NCBI GenBank assembly: GCA_947561395.2
Contig: OX387182.1
Coordinates: 4,722,001 to 4,786,000 of the forward strand
Direction of reading: 5' to 3'
Source: Buxus sempervirens
Taxonomy: Eukaryota > Streptophyta > Magnoliopsida > Buxales > Buxaceae
Length of the DNA: 64,000 bases
Shown here: piece after piece, positions 1 to 11,252 of the stretch
How positions within the stretch are numbered: the first letter of the stretch is position 1
Layout: every line of letters starts with the position of its first letter
Made by a program: the position numbers and the translations under genes
The notes under the pieces: model-generated
The model's input: the letters and a program-made list of their open reading frames with translations, nothing else
Database searches by the model: none
What the model was told of the DNA's origin: nothing

Positions 1-1060
1 AGAATAAAACCCCATATCTGTTTTTTTCCTTTTTCTAGAATAAAGCCTGTGATTGTGTTTGTGTACCCAAACCTATCTCTAAGTACCTCAAGAGTCTTTC
101 TAGCCGTAAAACGTGAAGAGAGAACTAGGGGAAAGGGGAACAGGTGGATCCGTAGGGTAGACCCCCATGTGCTCAAATCTGTGAGATGTGGCTGTTTTAA
201 ATATCCTGATCATGTTTTAATGCTTTTTATGATATATCTGAATGAATAACATGAATCTATGATGTTTATAGCATGAGATCCTCTCTTTTTGATAAAATTT
301 GGATTTTTCACATATTTGCACCTACAGCACTGTTTTCGTGATTTTTGTAATTTTAGGCTAAGATCTTGGATTTATCATGATCAATATGGTAGATCTGGAT
401 CTAGAAGCCTGAAAATAAATTCTAGGGTTTCATGATATGGTTTTTAAATTGTTTTTCATTATTGAGAGAAGACCCTACGATCTAAATTCTCCCCTTTTGG
501 CGTTTTTCATCAACGTGGGTCTTTTTGGTTTTGATTTACAGATTTAATGTGAAATTTGGGCTTTATCTATGTCTTGGATTATTCAAGTTCAATTTTGAAA
601 TATTTTATAAAAATCATATTTTTCTAATTTCTAGAATTTTGACTTGAAGCCAGATTTTGGGATTTTTCACTTTAAATTGATTTTATCTGATTTTATCTCA
701 ATTTTATTTTGATCATGAAACCCTAGGAATGGTATGATCATGTTTGATAGTTCTGGATCAATCAGACTATTCATATGAAAAAACCATATATTTTTGCCTT
801 TTTTGTGATTTTTCCTGATTTTTATAGCAAGCTTTTTCCTTTATTTTAAACATGAACAAATACCTGGCAACCACCTTGTGTGGATGAATAGGGGTGCCTA
901 ACACCTTCCCTTGTTCATAACTTAATCCCCTTACCCATCTCTGGTTGTTTTTTTTAGGAGGGATATTTTGCCCTAAAATTTGCCTTTTTGCTTATTTAAT
1001 ATTTTGGTGTCCATTCACACCTAAATTGAATGGTGGCGACTCTTTGTTTTATATAATCCC
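1..1060 (+). mobile_element. Decayed LTR remnant, Tat/Ogre-like Ty3-gypsy
   Basis: This AT-rich stretch has no coding frame. At about 885-915 it carries a 'ggggtgcctaacaccttccc' block, and at 1034-1044 'tggcgactctt', which resembles the primer-binding site just after the LTR in Tat/Ogre elements. That resemblance is from memory of the family, not a search. The 5' LTR boundary lies outside the window and no internal gag or pol follows, so this is at most a truncated LTR plus PBS. Confidence 0.35.
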
Positions 1061-1375
1061 GCGTGATGATTGAGGAAATCATTAGATTTGATTTTTTCCC
1101 ATGTCTCACAACTGCACGTGCAATTTGCTAGTAATTATATATAAGATGTATTAATAATGATGCATGATGCACGTGATTAATTTAAAATTATATTAAAAAC
1201 ATAATAATAAAAGAGATATTGCTGTTGGAAACTTGGAAAAGTGATTATTATTATTATTTGGGAAAATTGGTTTTTAATGATACTTTTTAAAAATAACCGA
1301 GATTCAAACGTTTAATTCTGGATAATATGAAAATAGCGATTTTTTTAATATACACTTGAGAATGAGTACCATTCA

Positions 1376-1662
1376 CATATGTGTAGAATTATTTAAGTAC
1401 TATATATATAGTAATGATACTAAAATATAGCTTAGACAGAATAAAACAAATGAGTACCATTTGTTTACAAGTCTTTTAAAGGCATTTTTTGAAAAAAAAA
1501 ATCCTTTGGTTTCTAACTTATGATTAGAGGGAAAAAAAAAAGCAAAAATTTAAGGTAGATTTTGAAATTATTTAAAAGATAAACTTTCTTTCTTTGTTTT
1601 ATTCTAAGTTATATTTTAGTATCATTACTATATATATAGTAGTTAAATAATTCTACACATAG
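1376..1662. repeat. Fold-back MITE-like element
   Basis: The left arm (about 1378-1448) and right arm (about 1594-1662) are near-perfect reverse complements over about 65 bp. Both contain 'tgtgtagaattattta', a (TA)n core and 'agtaatgatactaaaatat'. The 140-bp middle is AT-rich and non-coding. Long terminal inverted repeats with no coding capacity are typical of MITEs. I could not fix a target-site duplication, so the superfamily is unknown. Confidence 0.65.
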
Positions 1663-3155
1663 GATTTGTTGTAATTGGATGGTTTGAATTGTTCTTGCCC
1701 GCAAGGGAAGATAGTCTTTTCACAACAACTATTGTCAACTCTTCAGGAAATAAATTGATCCAATAAAAACCACAGCTTATGTACATGCACAAAACCATTA
1801 GGCATGGAGTTTTGACCAAATGGCAATGAACCGCCTATCAAATATTTGTTGGTGATGTTAGGTTAGATTTGGGTTGACTTGATATTGGTCAAGAGTCAGC
1901 CTCGTATTGATTTTCGGGACCCTTACCTTTAAAATATTAAACATAACATTGCAATTTCTGCTAGTAATGATAGGTATAACTAAAAGAGCACCCACACTTC
2001 GGGAGCAAAAATGATTCTTTTATCTTTTGGGTTGGTGAGTATCATTCTTCTGTTGCTTTGCGGACAACGTTTAAGCAGATTTGGACTTGACTCCAAAGTA
2101 AAAATTATGGGAGTGTTAATGGTATGGACCATGGACAAAGAAGCCTTGTGATTTTTATTTCTAAGGATTGGGTTCAAAATTCATCATCATTCAATCAAAA
2201 AAATTGTGCTCGACAACTTGCCTCTAACTGAAACTTTGTAAGTTGTTGAGTTGCTGTTGAATGCCACGTTGCGAATCTCATGTGAAGGTACACTCTTAAA
2301 AAAAGTATGTGCGTAATTGGTGTTCGTATATATCGCTATGTGACTGGTGGGAAGTGCCTACAACAAATGTTCCACAAAAAAGGTTATACCAAACCAGATT
2401 TTGTAGCATAGCCTAAACAAGTGTCTTTTACCAATTTTCTTTTCTATCGATGTTGCTTAAAACAGATGCTTGGCATGGAATGCACTCAACTAACATAACG
2501 GCTTTTGAATAAAAGTTTTATGCGGAAGTATGGGATTTTTGAATTAAAAAAATTGAAATCTTCTATTTTTGACAACGTCTATACTATTATCTAAGCAAAC
2601 TCTCAGAAATATTCTTAGATTATGACCAGCCATTTTTGTTGCTCATAAACAATCCTTTCAAAATCATTAAAAGATTCCTGTATTCAATAGGAAACTACTT
2701 ACCTAAATATTCCTATCTTATCTAGATAACTAATCATGTGTCTGTAGACAATTACTATCAAAAGAGTCCCACGTCAACTACATATGCATACGTGCAATAG
2801 TACACATGCCTCCTCTAGTAGTTCTAGAGGCATGTATTCATCTGTTTCGAGAAATTGGGATAATTCAATAACCCTTTTTCTTTCTAGGGCATCTAGATTC
2901 TAGAGGTGTTAAGGATGCATTTGGTGAAACCCCCTTTATTAGGAAGCATTGCCTAGCCATCATCAACAAGCTAACATAAAATCAAAAAGCATCGTGTTTT
3001 ATACAAATAGATTTAACAGTCTATTCTAACAGATCAGGATGTGCTTATATTTGAGAAGGATATGGCTAATCTAAATCCATATATAGGAAGAGAAATTTTG
3101 ATTTCACACATGAAATTTGTGTATACACCATAAATAAACTTAATAAGCATCTAAT
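1663..3155. other. Intergenic DNA, no gene seen
   Basis: AT-rich sequence with stops in all frames and no recognisable protein, RNA gene or ordered repeat. A short imperfect palindrome around 'ctagaggcatg' lies near 2815-2830. Confidence 0.5.
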
Positions 3156-3172
3156 ACTTTCAGGTTAGCAAG

Positions 3173-3638
3173 TACAGCGTTATGGATCAGGTTTATAAGG
3201 CTGACAAGCATAGAAATTAGGAAAGATTTGTTGGGTTGAGCAAGCTAGGAAAGAAGCTTTACAAGGGTGTATTTTTTTGCTACACTATGGACTATTTGGT
3301 TGACCCGCGCATTTTAGGACATGGTGGTTCGGAGGCACAGCGTTATGGATCAGGTTTTGTTAAAAGCAGCTGATTTGGTGTCAGTGCACAAGGAATTCAG
3401 ATCATTATCAGCATCTGAGATTGTTAGGAATTGGTGGACAAATAATCAGAAATAGCTGAAGCTTGTTTTTCCAGTTTCTTGCCTATTCTGAGATCCTTGG
3501 TGTTTTCTATGGTTTCGTATTGTTTTCTGCTTTTACTTTTGCTTTTCTGTACTTGAAGTGATCCCATGACTTGTGGGGTTTTCTCTTTCTCCCTTTGTTA
3601 TTAATGAAGCTTCATTATTATTACCTATTAAAAAAAGA
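3173..3638 (+). mobile_element. Short LINE-type retro-insertion with 17-bp TSD
   Basis: The segment is flanked by 'actttcaggttagcaag' (3156-3172) and 'actttcaggttggcaag' (3639-3655), a 17-bp direct repeat with one mismatch. It ends in a short A-run preceded by 'tattattacctatt', the kind of 3' tail seen on plant LINEs. A short frame ending at about 3455 looks like the C-terminal end of a LINE ORF, but it is too short for a firm family match. Inside, 'acagcgttatggatcaggttt' occurs twice (3174 and about 3338), so the insert is also rearranged. Long TSD plus A-tail indicates target-primed reverse transcription. Confidence 0.55.
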
Positions 3639-3655
3639 ACTTTCAGGTTGGCAAG

Positions 3656-4502
3656 TTTGAATTCTTTTCACTTTTCTCTCATCTTCTGACTTCCTTCAAC
3701 AAGTATGCTCTCACATCTTTCTTTAACTTATTTTCTTTCATATTATCTCATATTTGGGATATATCATTTATTTTAGCCAAAAGATAGAATAGTTATCTTG
3801 ACTCTGGTTGGAACAAAGGACAGGTAATAACAAAGTTGAGGTCATATCCACGACTAGAAATGCAGAATGAAAAGTTTAGAAAGCAAATGCACAACAGGAA
3901 GATAATTGGCCCAATTCAGGAGATTATCAATTGATGGACTTGGCAACACAATAGTGCAATATATGAGAACAATCCTAGGTCTGGATGAAGTCCCATACCT
4001 TATGTAAGTGAAAACTTTCCGTTTGTTATTATGAATCTTAAAGGAGAAACAGTTTCATATGAAAGATTAATGCTACTGACAATGACTTCCGAGTGTGATG
4101 TGAATTCCTGCAAAGATTAACGCAGGGTCGGTTTTTCCCATGGAAGTGAAGGTAGAATCTAATGGTAAAAAATCTCTCTTTAGTTCTCTACATTTAAATA
4201 TAACATTAGAGTCTTCATAGCATTTGAATAATCTCACTGCAGATTGTGGTTTCGAGAACTGTAGGAAGAAGTAATGATGTGCATCTGTAACCTTCAAGAC
4301 AAAATGATCTAAATTTGACAAAGAGCCAAAGAAGTGATATATATAACTGATAAATCAAATTATATTCAGTTGATTAGTATTTTTTTCCTTTTATTGCAAA
4401 TTGAAATCTGTAAGTGAATCACCAAGATAAAGCTGAAATTTATAAATTGTGAAATGTAAAATTAAATAAAAATGAGGTAGTCCTGAAATAGTACATAATG
4501 AA
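3656..4502. other. Intergenic DNA downstream of PrfB3
   Basis: It contains the presumed 3' UTR of the minus-strand PrfB3 gene just below 4503. An 82-codon minus-strand frame at 4073-4321 shows no recognisable domain and is probably chance. Nothing else could be supported. Confidence 0.4.
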
Positions 4503-7500
4503 CTAGCTCATCCGGATATCATTTGCTCGTCTAATACTGATACGAGCTCCAATAAAAGCTTCAATATTTCCATCCAAAACAGAACTTAAGCCAGGAAATT
4601 GCATGCCAGTTTTTACATCTTGCACTAACTTGTATGGGTGAAAAACATACCTTCGGTTCTCCTGATGCCACACATTTAAAATGGAGTTGTTATTGATGTC
4701 TTTTACATTGTTCACTCCCTGTTCCCTTGCAATCACAAGAAGTTTGGCTTTCAAACGATTAAGGGCCTTCATCTTATTAGCAAAGTGGCTCCTTTCACCT
4801 GCGCACAAACTTATTACTCTTTTCTGTTTAAGCAATTACAAATGTTCAGAGGAGATGAAAAAATGCGAATGATCATGCACACGCTGCTATACAAGATAAT
4901 TGAGATGTGGTACCCTGTTTCTGCCCACTTGGCTGCTTAAGCACCATGCAATTGTTAGAGACAATAAAAAAAAATGGAGCTGGAAGCAGCCAAAAGTGAA
5001 GTTGAGACAATGCTCTCCTTATGTTATTATACATCCAGATTTGTGAAGAAAAAAAGATATTCAAATTGCATCAAGTTGATCAAATTAAGGATCATCTTAA
5101 TGAAAACCAAGACAGAAAACTCAGTTTCAGAAGGGCACTAACCCTCCTTTTCTTTCTCCCAGTGAACAGGAGCAGGAACTAGATTTGAATCTGAAAATAC
5201 AGTTTGATGTAGTCTAAGAGAATATACAAACCCTCCCTCCCTACCCAGTAAATCAATCTTCTCTTTCAGAAAACTTAAAATCAGGTTAACACTTATCATG
5301 AATGCCTTGGGTGAAAAGACATATATGGCACAACAAATGGAAACTATGGATAAAAAATTTGTAGTTCTTCTGCATTACCTGAGGATTGGACACTGATCCC
5401 CGTTGGAATATGCTGAATGCTAACCACAGGTTCAACTTGGTGCTGTTCGTCTTCAAAGGATGACTGTGAGATCATTAAATCATCATAAATGTCTAGATCA
5501 TATGCTCCTTCAAGGAATAGAGGAATTACATCCACGCCTGCTAAGCTAGTCTGCAAAATTCTTAAATTAGAAAATAAAACTTGAAGATGCAGAACTCACC
5601 AAACAGGATGATTTAAATAGTAGTGAATCCACAGCTTAGAAGAGAACGCGTGATTAGAGTAACATATGAAATATTAGCATGATATAACTGGCAGTCCATC
5701 AGCAATTGAGACAGCCTTCCAATCCACATTTAATTGACAGCGAATTTTGTACCAGCTTATTTAACAAGTGAACTGATCTGAAGTTGCTTGGCGAGCAGAA
5801 GGTGTGGAGAAGAATTATAAGCACGACAAGAATTTCAGACTTAACTTATAAGACGACTAATCTGAAGCAACAAAGATTTAGTATTAGTATGCCTGCGTAT
5901 TCTGCATCATCATGGTTTCACTTTAATTTTCTTTTCGTGCTGGCTGGGGAAAATATCTACAGCACACATCCTTTTTCCTCTTTTTTTTTTTTTCCTATTT
6001 TTCTCAGAGTCTTTGCCAATTTTGGTTTCTCACCAAACTTTGACACTTCGCAGTAAAACTTCTCTTCAAAAGTTGCAAAGTGCCATACATGATATCAAGA
6101 ATTCCACACACTGCATTTGAGATTAAAAATCATATTTTTGAGAAAATTTCACCAACAAACATTAACGAGAATCAAATAAAACTATTCGTAGCATTTTTGT
6201 TCCATTCTTCTAACTCTTTTCATAGACCTAGCATAAAGCTAGATGAAAAGCAAGTATATGCATTTATATGATGACATGATCAAGTAATTTGAAACATGCT
6301 TAGGTCATTTAGATGTTAAAAAAGTTACTTGCATGCTATTAGCATCAGTGTATTATCCCTGGCTGCACAAACTTTTAAATTTGCATTTGTCCTACTTGGT
6401 GTCTAAAATTTGTTTTTATATTGCTTTCAGATATTAGAATATAATCATGTGAATTCTATAACTTTCCTTAATTTTAATTGAAATTTTGATGTTTTCTTTT
6501 TATTTAATTCCCTCAACTACTGATATATAATGCTGATTTGAAAATGTCCAATTCAATGGTGGTAAATTTCCATTTAAAACCAGAGCAGGGCTTACCTACA
6601 GGCAAATCGTTTTTGTAGCTTGTCTGACAATACCAGTATGTACTCGCTTTCAGTGTTTGTCAAGTGAAAAACACACAGACAGACAAACACACACAAAAAA
6701 AACATATAAATACACACACACACATAGTGCTATATTTTTCATTCAAGAAAATGTACTGCTCCAATGGTTAGCAACTTTCATATGTAAACTAATGTCGTCA
6801 GCAAATTGAGAGGAAAAAACCAAAGAGAAAAAAAATGCAAAATCCAAAAATTCCTTTCATGCAAGGCAGAACTATCTAGAAAGATAATTACAGGGATAAT
6901 TAAAAATGTTCCTTATAAGTGCAACGAATATATCTTTTTAAGTTTCAACGTGGTAAAACCTCAGAACATCAAACAAGCAAACTTTCTATGAAAAAAAAAT
7001 AAAAATTTGAGAGGACATTTCAGTTCTCATCTTCGCAAGACAGAAATGTTGGTTTATAGGGAAAAAATCTTGTATAAATACCTCATATAGAGCGGTACCA
7101 TCATGAGAACTTCCAATCACGCGGTGAACTCCTCTCTCTCCGGAAAGATAGCCATAAGCATATTCAGATTCAAATTCAACAATTGCTGACTTAATACCAC
7201 CATCCTTAGATGGATGTTTCTCGACTACCCTCCCTCTGTAACCATGCTTTTCTGCCCATTTGATGTACATGCTTAGAAGTTGTCCTGCCCATATCTAGAA
7301 TGTAAGTGTGCAAGATCATATTAGAACGGCAATTGAGGGATAAATGATTTGAGAGACAGAGAGAAGAGAGAGAAGGTGAAAATAAAACTGTCAGACTGCA
7401 TCAAAATCTACAAAGCTTGATCAAGGATTCAACAGCTTGTTGCAAGGATAAAGACTAGGGAATATGATAACTAATTATCAAGCATACTATTAGTCAAGAA

Positions 7501-10500
7501 CTTGGTGAACCAACTTAATATAGTAAAGAATTCACTGGAGTTCCCAATAGAGTTGGAGCACATATTGTTTCCAAAAAACATTTGAAATAGATAATAATGA
7601 TGGTAATGAAGAAGATATCATTATTAGAACTAGTACCTGAAATACATTTCAAATGCTCTAAGTTGTTAACTAGTGATAGAAGATTCCTGTAAAATCTAAG
7701 AGGTTGTTTAGTAAAGTTTTTAAAAACAGACTTCTGTTTTTTACAACAGAAACCCAAAAATCGTGTTTGATAAGGAGAGTTTTCAAACTGATTTGAAGAG
7801 AACAAAAAAAATCCAAAAAGAGCCCTGTTTTTAGAAGCTGAAAATTTCAGCTTTTAGAAACAGAAAATCATTTTTAAATTCCTTTGATGGCATTTTTGTA
7901 ACGTCTTGCTTGATTAATCGAACCACTTAAGGCTTCATTTGCCACCACCACCACCACATCACTACTACCACCAGCAAAACCACCACTATCACCACCATCA
8001 CCACCACCCCACTACTAGCTACCACCAACAACATTACTACCACCACCATCATCACCAAAATTACCACCACCACTACAACCACTACCAACGCCACCATCAC
8101 CACCATCATCATTATTACCAGCACAACTATAACTACAATCATTGCTAACACCACTACTATAATCACAAACTATTTTTAAACCATGATCATTAGACCTATC
8201 AACATTTTTACTGATTTTGAAATAATCATAATTGATTTTAACAATTGTTGCTAATCGGGTTTCCCCTTCACTTGTTTCTAAAATCACAAAAAGTTTTTGA
8301 AAACTTTCTGGTTTTCAGATTTCTTTTTTTCTTTTTTTTTTTCAAACGATACTAAAAAGCCTCCAAATTGAAGCAAATCAGAGATTGTTAAGTGCATAAA
8401 TTTATTGCCTTCTGGGTCTCAAGCCTTTGAATTGGGATTTATATTGCCAGGAGTTAAGTATAAATGTAAGGCCATGATATAATTTTATAGTTGTAGGAAA
8501 CTCCTAAAAGCATTAGGATGCACGTAGATCGGACTAAGACCTAATTTCCATTCACAAAGGCTTGGACAAAATCACAAAGAAATAACTTAAAGAAGTGTAT
8601 AGAAAGATATAAGACTATAACTATCCAGTTTAAGAGGGTGCCAAAGATCCTAAAACATTTCAACTAGCTATTTAGCAGTGACCATTCTACCCACAAAAAC
8701 AAAAAAACAAAAAAAAAAAAAAATACAAAAACACACATACAAAGAGACTGTTAAATTATTACCATACAAATGCATAACATATGCTGACAATTTTACTTTT
8801 GTTTCATATCAAAATATTAATGAACAATTAAAGCATAATGACAATCATGTTTTCAAAACCTCAGTACAGATGCCTTTAGATCCAGCTGTGATAATCATGC
8901 ACGCGCCCTCTGTGTCATATGGCCCAGTAAGAAGCTTAGATATCTCGTATTGATCCAAGAATTCGCTCACATCTACAGATGCATTATATGCTTGCTTAAA
9001 AAGCTTGTAGTCTATGGCATCCATCTCGGCTAGCTGTGTAATTAGCTTTGCATCTTCCGCCTGCACATATTAATGATATATACAAAAGAGTCTTTTTTTT
9101 TTATCAGTAAAAAAAGTCAAATACAACAGTCTTTTTTATGCTCACAATTTCCTAAAATATAAAATAGCACAGATGCACAAGTCATGCTTGTCCAAAAAAA
9201 GGTGATTGCTTCAAATGTAAATGAATGGACTACCCAAGAATTAATCAACTCATTCCATATGAATTAGATGTGACAATAGGCACTATATGTTAAAATAATT
9301 GCAATTTATAGAGCAGAATCCATGCTCTTCAAATAAGGCTCTATTAATACCCATCTTTGTGGAACAGCACCTTATATTTTAGGTCTTTGAGAGCATCAAC
9401 CACTTTGGTACTATCAGCCAATTTGACAAGAATTTCACTTGATTTATCTAGATCATCCCACAAGTCATATTCACGAATTTTTTCTTCCCGCTTAATTCGT
9501 CTCTCTTCTTCTAGTTCCAGTGCTGTCTTCACTAACATCTCAGCACGGAGAACTGAATCTTCAATCTTTTTTCTTAATGCAAATAAACCTAACAAAATTC
9601 AAATACTAAAGATATTTACTAATTGACACTTGAAACAATAAACAAAAGCAAAGTGAGTTCCAAAAGCCAAAGCAATCATTCAAACAGATTCCACATTAAA
9701 ATTTTCTCTTTACAGGGGTTAATTAAATATGAACAAAGTAATCATTCCTCTAAATCCAACAACTAAAAAGGGTTCTCATAAATTTGAGCATTGTTGTTTA
9801 TATTGCCATACTCAGTTGCATAACGGCCTTTGGACTCCTTTTAAATCCATTCTCACTTTTAACATAACACTATGAAACCTCTGAAAGACCTCATTAATCA
9901 GAAGCTTGAACCCAATGACGCCAATCCAGTCTTCCACATGTTTCAAGCTCGATCCATCCACTGTTGCTTCATTACACAACACTGGATGAGTGTGTGAAAA
10001 ACTAATTGCTTGATAAATTTTGATATTTTTCACTTGGGATAACTTCCAGAAAACTATGTACGAGTATCAGCATCCTCCAAACATCCATAAATCTTGAGAG
10101 AGGAGTGAACTTCTCAAGTATTCTCAACGTTAGGGGAATCCCACTTGGATTCGCGATAATTGGTAAAAACCATTTCCAACTTGAATATCCCAAAGGCAAT
10201 TATCGAGAGAAAAAGATGTTATTCAAGTGAAAACCATTTGACTTCAGGTATTTAGGTTAAACCCAGACGCATTTCAGCCCACATAAAAATATATATATAT
10301 AGAGAGAGAGAGAGAAAATGAAAAACAACATCGGTTTAATGATCATCTCGGAGCAGAAAAGTAAATCTTGGAGAACAAAAAGATTTAAGTAGTGGGATGA
10401 AGTGATGAAAAGAGATGGAGACAGACCCAGTTCTTTGTAGACCTTGTTCTTGTTCTCCACGGACTGAGAAGCTCGAATTGTCAAAGATAGAAGCCGAGAC

Positions 10501-10589
10501 TGCAAATGGGTTCTTCCCGAACTTAACAATCTCGACCGAAATGAAGCGGCAGCACCAGCTCTGGCTATTGACATCGACAACACCGCCAT
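4503..10589 (-). CDS. PrfB3: Peptide chain release factor-like protein PrfB3, chloroplastic
   Basis: Exons in reading order are 10589-10427, 9588-9371, 9060-8860, 7294-7082, 5550-5379 and 4798-4503. All junctions are GT-AG and the 1263-nt CDS encodes 420 aa. The N-terminus is Ser/Arg-rich like a plastid transit peptide. A charged coiled-coil region (about 60-125) precedes a bacterial RF2-like body with 'MYIKWAEKHGY' and 'GVHRV' near 203-250, 'HIPTGI' near 312 and 'GERSHFANKMKAL' near 323. The catalytic GGQ of true release factors is replaced by 'EDEQHQ', and the SPF stop-codon-reading tripeptide is absent. This is the state known for Arabidopsis PrfB3, which does not terminate translation but stabilises petB mRNA in chloroplasts; that role is inferred here by homology. 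The ATG at 10589 is the only one in frame ahead of the transit-like region. Confidence 0.92.
5551..7081 (-). other. Intron 4 of PrfB3
   Basis: 1.5 kb of AT-rich non-coding sequence. It holds a CA-rich simple stretch at about 6663-6725 and no conserved exon between the flanking release-factor segments, which join in phase without it. Confidence 0.6.
7703..8355. repeat. Possible MITE enclosing a CAC/CAT minisatellite, PrfB3 intron 3
   Basis: The core at 7938-8157 is about 220 bp of imperfect CAC, CAT and TAC trinucleotide repeats and gives His/Tyr-rich and Val/Met-rich artefact frames on the two strands. The flanks 'ggttgtttagtaaag' (about 7703) and the complement of 'actaaaaagcctcc' (about 8350) are loosely inverted, so the array may sit inside a non-autonomous DNA transposon. 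The array is clear; the transposon interpretation is weak. Confidence 0.5.
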
Positions 10590-11252
10590 TTTTGCATCAA
10601 AGGCTCAGGGTCGTCGTCATGTTGCTAAAGCTTTGATACCCAGAGCTCACGTCACGTTCCGCCGATCTTCCTGATAACGTATGATCAGCCTTTTGTCTTT
10701 TTCCTTTTTTCTACTATAATTGCAACCGATGACGAAATGAACACAGTATCCGAAAATGTAAGGCTTGAATTCATTTTGTTTGACGATTGTTCATCTTAGA
10801 ACAAATCAAATCAACCGTGTGGTTGATGATCAGGAACAAAAAAACTAGATCAGATGGCTAGAACTGCCCAACTCATTTTTTAGGTGGGGCCATCTAATAT
10901 CAAGGAGCGAATGACAAAAAAAAGGATAATTAGAACACACGTTTAGACTAGAAAAGCAGATCCAGCCTATCTCAAATCGTCAGAAGCACTCATTCTTTTC
11001 AAGAAAAAAAACTTTATTTAGGTAGTTATGGGATCAAATTCTACTGTAATTTGTGTTGCCCCAGTGTTTCCATAGTATAAAACTATAAATCTTTGTTTGA
11101 TTAGTTTGTGTAATTTGGGCAGGCATGTCAAACAGGTCAGCACGAATCGGCGCCCATGCCTTGGCTTTCAGAGTTTTCTTTAGTTTAACAAAAGTGAACT
11201 TGTACGTATGGCAATATATACATGAATATGCACAACACAAACTCGAGCCCCT
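10590..11252. other. PrfB3 upstream region and 3' flank of the GNAT-BRCT gene
   Basis: This 660-bp gap should contain the PrfB3 promoter and 5' UTR (minus strand) and the start region of the neighbour's downstream gene order. Two overlapping ACGT cores ('cacgtcacgt') lie at 10648-10657 and could be bZIP sites. No TATA box was convincing. Confidence 0.35.

Noticed and set aside
1097..1131. Helitron-like 3' end (palindromic 'gcacgtgc' then CTAG)
   Set aside because: No matching 5' end with a TC start was found within reach, and the palindrome has no loop, so it is too weak to call.
7927..8166. Val/Met-rich and His-rich frames on opposite strands
   Set aside because: They are translations of a CAC/CAT minisatellite inside a PrfB3 intron.
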